Source of the DNA: a virus
Virus record (IMG/VR): IMGVR_UViG_3300030104_006434
Coordinates: 1-31,636 of that record
Strand: one strand, 5' to 3'
DNA length: 31,636 nt
In this document: positions 29,775-31,636 of the stretch, piece by piece
Numbering within the stretch: position 1 is the stretch's first letter
Layout: every line of letters begins with the position of its first letter
Notes under the pieces: generated by a model
The model's input: the letters and a program-made list of their open reading frames with translations, nothing else
The model's database searches: none
Told to the model about the DNA's origin: nothing
Position numbers and translations under genes: made by a program

Positions 29775-30128
29775 TTACTCTACTGGTTCAATCCCATCGC
29801 CCAATGCAATCTTTTCTTTGAGTACATCTACCATGATATGCTTAGTGAACCCCTCATCCAAGACTTCCTGCTCATTCAATCCAATCAGATTAGCTGGAAG
29901 AATTAACCTGGTTCTCTTAAACCCTGAGTAGTCCATGGTACTGACCTTGTTCTGCCAATTACCAGTCTGGTCTTTATACAGTACGAGTTCTGTTACCTCG
30001 TGTCCGTTCCAATCAAATGATTGACCCTCATTGCTGATGCCATATCTCCAAGTACCATCCCCATTAGGGTTTGTCTCGGTCATAGTGTTACAGTACAGTT
30101 CAAACATGATTATCTTTTCTTTAGCCAT
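29775..30128 (-). CDS. hypothetical first early gene product (117 aa)
   Basis: ATG 30128 with AAGGA about ten bases upstream. Begins MAKEKIIMFELYCNTMTETN; polar, beta-rich, with SFDWNGHEVTELVLYKDQTG and an acidic C-terminus. The DNA is clearly less AT-rich than the other early genes (25 of 60 bases G or C in 29821-29880), like the terminase genes. It is the first gene read leftward from the divergent control region, a position where phages often keep host-takeover proteins. No family recognised. Confidence 0.65.
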   Translation of the reverse strand: MAKEKIIMFELYCNTMTETNPNGDGTWRYGISNEGQSFDWNGHEVTELVLYKDQTGNWQNKVSTMDYSGFKRTRLILPANLIGLNEQEVLDEGFTKHIMVDVLKEKIALGDGIEPVE

Positions 30129-30162
30129 GATTATTATCCTTTATGTTGTATTAGTAATTAAC

Positions 30163-30183
30163 GGAAATCCAAAAGTGGATTCC
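30163..30183. other. hairpin in the early leader
   Basis: GGAAATCCA and TGGATTCC pair (one bulge) across a 4-base loop, 35 bases before the first early gene. It could be an operator or mRNA leader hairpin. Confidence 0.35.
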
Positions 30184-30246
30184 CAACCAAAGGGGGTACC
30201 TTGACAATTCTAGCTGCATATCAAAATGCTTAAATTTTTGAACTTT

Positions 30247-30294
30247 GGGTATTGGGTATTGTATTAGGTAAGGGTATAGGGTAGGGCAATAGGG
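30247..30294 (+). repeat. G-rich degenerate repeat (six GGG runs)
   Basis: GGG runs at 30247, 30254, 30272, 30279, 30284 and 30292 on the plus strand, linked by TATT, TATA or similar, like degenerate GGGTAT(T) units. Four or more closely spaced GGG runs can form a G-quadruplex. The opposite strand is C-rich. This is unusual in a very AT-rich genome. Confidence 0.55.
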
Positions 30295-30347
30295 TACTGT
30301 AAATGATCGTTTTTGGATAATACTACCTCCGTCCAAGTAGATTTTAT

Positions 30348-30414
30348 TATCTGTTGCTTATTTTTTTATATTAACCCTTGAAAGCGCAAATAGATGTAGT
30401 TTTTGCGCTCAAGG
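30348..30414 (-). promoter_or_regulatory. recurrent motif AAGCAACAG with strong hairpin, copy A
   Basis: On the minus strand a hairpin of about 13 bp (CCTTG and AGCGCAAA paired with TTTGCGCT and CAAGG, 30414-30376) is followed by an A/T-rich stretch and TAAGCAACAGATAATA (30360-30348). It heads the whole leftward early region. Confidence 0.55.
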
Positions 30415-30502
30415 ACGCGCTCAAGCTAACCCCCACAGATGAAACATTCAAGTTTTATTTTTTAATTTGGTACTAGTATTATGACTGTGTGTAACTTTTG
30501 CT

Positions 30503-30718
30503 ATGAAAAAATATAATCTTACTATCGTTTATGATGATACAACTGAAGAGGTAGACTCAATCGAGCAAAAAATAACGGATTTAGAATCAAAATCGAAAGA
30601 AATAGATGTTGAAATGAATTCGCAGTTTGTCGATTGTTTGTCTAGTTTAGATCAAAACACTAAGAATATACTGTTTCAAGCCGTTGATGATGCAGGTGCC
30701 ATGATGGGTGATGCGTGA
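30503..30718 (+). CDS. small protein preceding terminase (71 aa)
   Basis: MKKYNLTIVYDDTTEEVDSI followed by a helical EQKITDLESKSKEIDVEM segment and a C-terminal helix. No Shine-Dalgarno is evident before the ATG. It ends within the start of the terminase small-subunit gene (ATGCGTGA), so it is the first gene of the packaging operon. Unrecognised; an accessory packaging or virion-assembly protein is possible. Confidence 0.6.
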   Translation: MKKYNLTIVYDDTTEEVDSIEQKITDLESKSKEIDVEMNSQFVDCLSSLDQNTKNILFQAVDDAGAMMGDA

Positions 30719-31436
30719 ATATGAAATAAAGAAACAGAAAAATTATGTCTATGAGGATGTTAGTGAAATCCCTATAGGCTTACCGATTGTTCCTAATTGG
30801 CGTAAAGCTGAAGTAGGGCAATGGGTGAATGCTGATGATGGATGTGTCATACAGATTCTACGTTCAGGGCAAATGCTCCACCGAGGAAACAAGGTGAGAT
30901 ATGTAGGCACATGTACAGGAACATTTATTTGTTCCTCTACTGCAAAGATGGATACCGATAGACGAAAGAATATCTATTCGTTTGGTGGAAACCGTAATCA
31001 TCTTGACTCGGTTAAGGAACGAAAGAACCTTACCGCACAAGAAGCTATGTTTGCTAAGTATTTAGCGAATGGCTTATCTCCTGAAGAGGCGTACTTGAAG
31101 TCGTTTAAATCTACGAACCGAAAGTATGCAAAGGTACAAAGTGGTATTTTAATTAAACAGGAGCGAGTGGTTTCAGCAGTGAAAGACGAACTAGATAAAG
31201 TGTTAAAGACTCTAGGCATTGACCTTGAATATTTGTTAGGTGGCGTAAAAGCCGAAGCCGATGGGGCAGATAGACCCGTTGACAGACTAAAAGCCTTTCA
31301 AATGTTATGGGATGCCTCTGAAGTTGTTCCCAAAAATAAAGTGACCCAGCTCACAGGAGCCGTATTCCAAGGCTTCGATGATAAACAATTAGAATCCGCA
31401 GAAAGACCTAAGTTAAAAGAAATTAAAGAAGACTGA
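30711..31436 (+). CDS. terS: terminase small subunit-like protein (241 aa)
   Basis: Residues about 100-200 have LTAQEAMFAKYLANGLSPEE, an HTH-like SILIKQERVVSAVKDEL context and LKAFQMLWDASEV, the usual small-terminase DNA-binding and oligomerisation pattern. The first 90 residues are a separate beta-rich domain (WRKAEVGQWVNADDGCVIQI, VRYVGTCTGTFICSSTAK) of unknown role. The protein would recognise the packaging site and recruit the large subunit encoded 48 bases downstream. Start ATG 30711 in the ATGCGTGA overlap; GTG 30708 is an alternative. Confidence 0.75.
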   Translation: MREYEIKKQKNYVYEDVSEIPIGLPIVPNWRKAEVGQWVNADDGCVIQILRSGQMLHRGNKVRYVGTCTGTFICSSTAKMDTDRRKNIYSFGGNRNHLDSVKERKNLTAQEAMFAKYLANGLSPEEAYLKSFKSTNRKYAKVQSGILIKQERVVSAVKDELDKVLKTLGIDLEYLLGGVKAEADGADRPVDRLKAFQMLWDASEVVPKNKVTQLTGAVFQGFDDKQLESAERPKLKEIKED

Positions 31437-31455
31437 AAAAATTTTCGGTTTTTTT
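31433..31455 (+). terminator. weak terminator/attenuator between terS and terL
   Basis: CTGAAA and TTTCGG pair (one G-U) across four bases, followed by T7. The stem is short and AT-rich, so read-through into terL is likely. A second small hairpin TGTGC/GCACA lies at 31459-31472. Confidence 0.35.
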
Positions 31456-31484
31456 AATGTGCTAACGCACAACTAAAAGGTTTT

Positions 31485-31636
31485 ATGGCAAACATTAATA
31501 AAGAAAATGTTTCCAAAGCGGAACAAGCTCTCGTAATGGCTCATAAAGATATGCTTTCATTTGGAAAGCTTTTTTTAGCCGAAGATTTTATGCGCTCGGA
31601 AACTCCTTGGTTTCATTATGAGATTGCTGACGACAT
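31485..31636 (+). CDS. terL: terminase large subunit, N-terminal fragment
   Basis: ATG 31485 with AAAGG about five bases upstream. The frame is open to the window end (50 codons). The sequence MLSFGKLFLAEDFMRSETPW followed by FHYEIADD is the conserved N-terminal segment of large terminases from marine phages (SFGKLF...DFMR...FHYE). The ATPase and nuclease motifs lie beyond the window. It motors DNA into the capsid. Confidence 0.85.
   Translation, partial: MANINKENVSKAEQALVMAHKDMLSFGKLFLAEDFMRSETPWFHYEIADD

Larger units (their letters stand above)
30129..30502. other. divergent control region between early and packaging genes
   Basis: A 374-base gap. It holds a hairpin (30163-30183), a G-rich tract (30247-30294), the 11-mer TCCGTCCAAGT (30328-30338), motif copy A and a strong hairpin (30348-30414). 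A minus-strand ORF of 61 codons inside it has no ribosome binding site and follows the G-rich tract, so I do not call it. Early promoter, origin or packaging site are the likely contents. Confidence 0.6.

Noticed and set aside
30151-30336. 61-codon minus-strand ORF in the divergent gap
   Set aside because: No ribosome binding site, odd composition caused by the G-rich tract, and it lies among control signals.

Overview
This window is most of one end-to-end stretch of a tailed bacteriophage genome. It is very AT-rich and densely packed, with start/stop overlaps throughout. An integrase, a truncated tRNA-Leu used as an attachment site, and a repressor-like gene indicate a temperate phage. The base composition, the gene set (DnaB, Rad52-like annealing protein, Cas4-like nuclease, SSB, TerS/TerL) and the alphaproteobacteria-like tRNA-Leu suggest an AT-rich marine host such as a SAR11-type bacterium. 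That host call is inference, not something the sequence proves.

Layout. (1) 1-14341, + strand: the end of the virion module, with four head-to-tail genes. They are a coiled-coil protein (partial), a 431-aa protein, a 2979-aa giant protein and a 1197-aa protein with C-terminal hydrophobic segments. They look like internal or ejection proteins. The giant protein is multi-domain: an HEXXH metallopeptidase, an AlkB-type 2OG-Fe(II) dioxygenase, and near the C-terminus a signature closely matching the catalytic loop of two-barrel RNA polymerases. (2) 14342-16623: the lysogeny module, made of attP (5' two thirds of a tRNA-Leu flanked by direct repeats), a tyrosine integrase, a structured non-coding region with an operator-like palindrome, and an HTH protein read toward the early genes. 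(3) 30128 down to 16616, - strand: a long early region. It holds DnaB helicase, a DUF932 protein, SSB, a Rad52-like annealing protein, a Cas4-like 4Fe-4S nuclease, a ParB-domain protein, a resolvase-like nuclease and many small proteins. Seven short genes here (31-56 aa) are added by direct reading. (4) 30503-31636, + strand: the start of the packaging module with a small protein, terminase small subunit and terminase large subunit (cut by the window end).

The early strand is broken by a few intergenic gaps. At least four of them, plus one next to the integrase, carry the same 9-base motif AAGCAACAG (- strand) next to a strong hairpin. Together with a possible RNA polymerase inside a virion protein, this raises the hypothesis that the phage injects its own polymerase to read dedicated early promoters. 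Other systems with that logic are N4 and crAss-like phages. This is the most interesting idea in the window and is presented as a testable inference.
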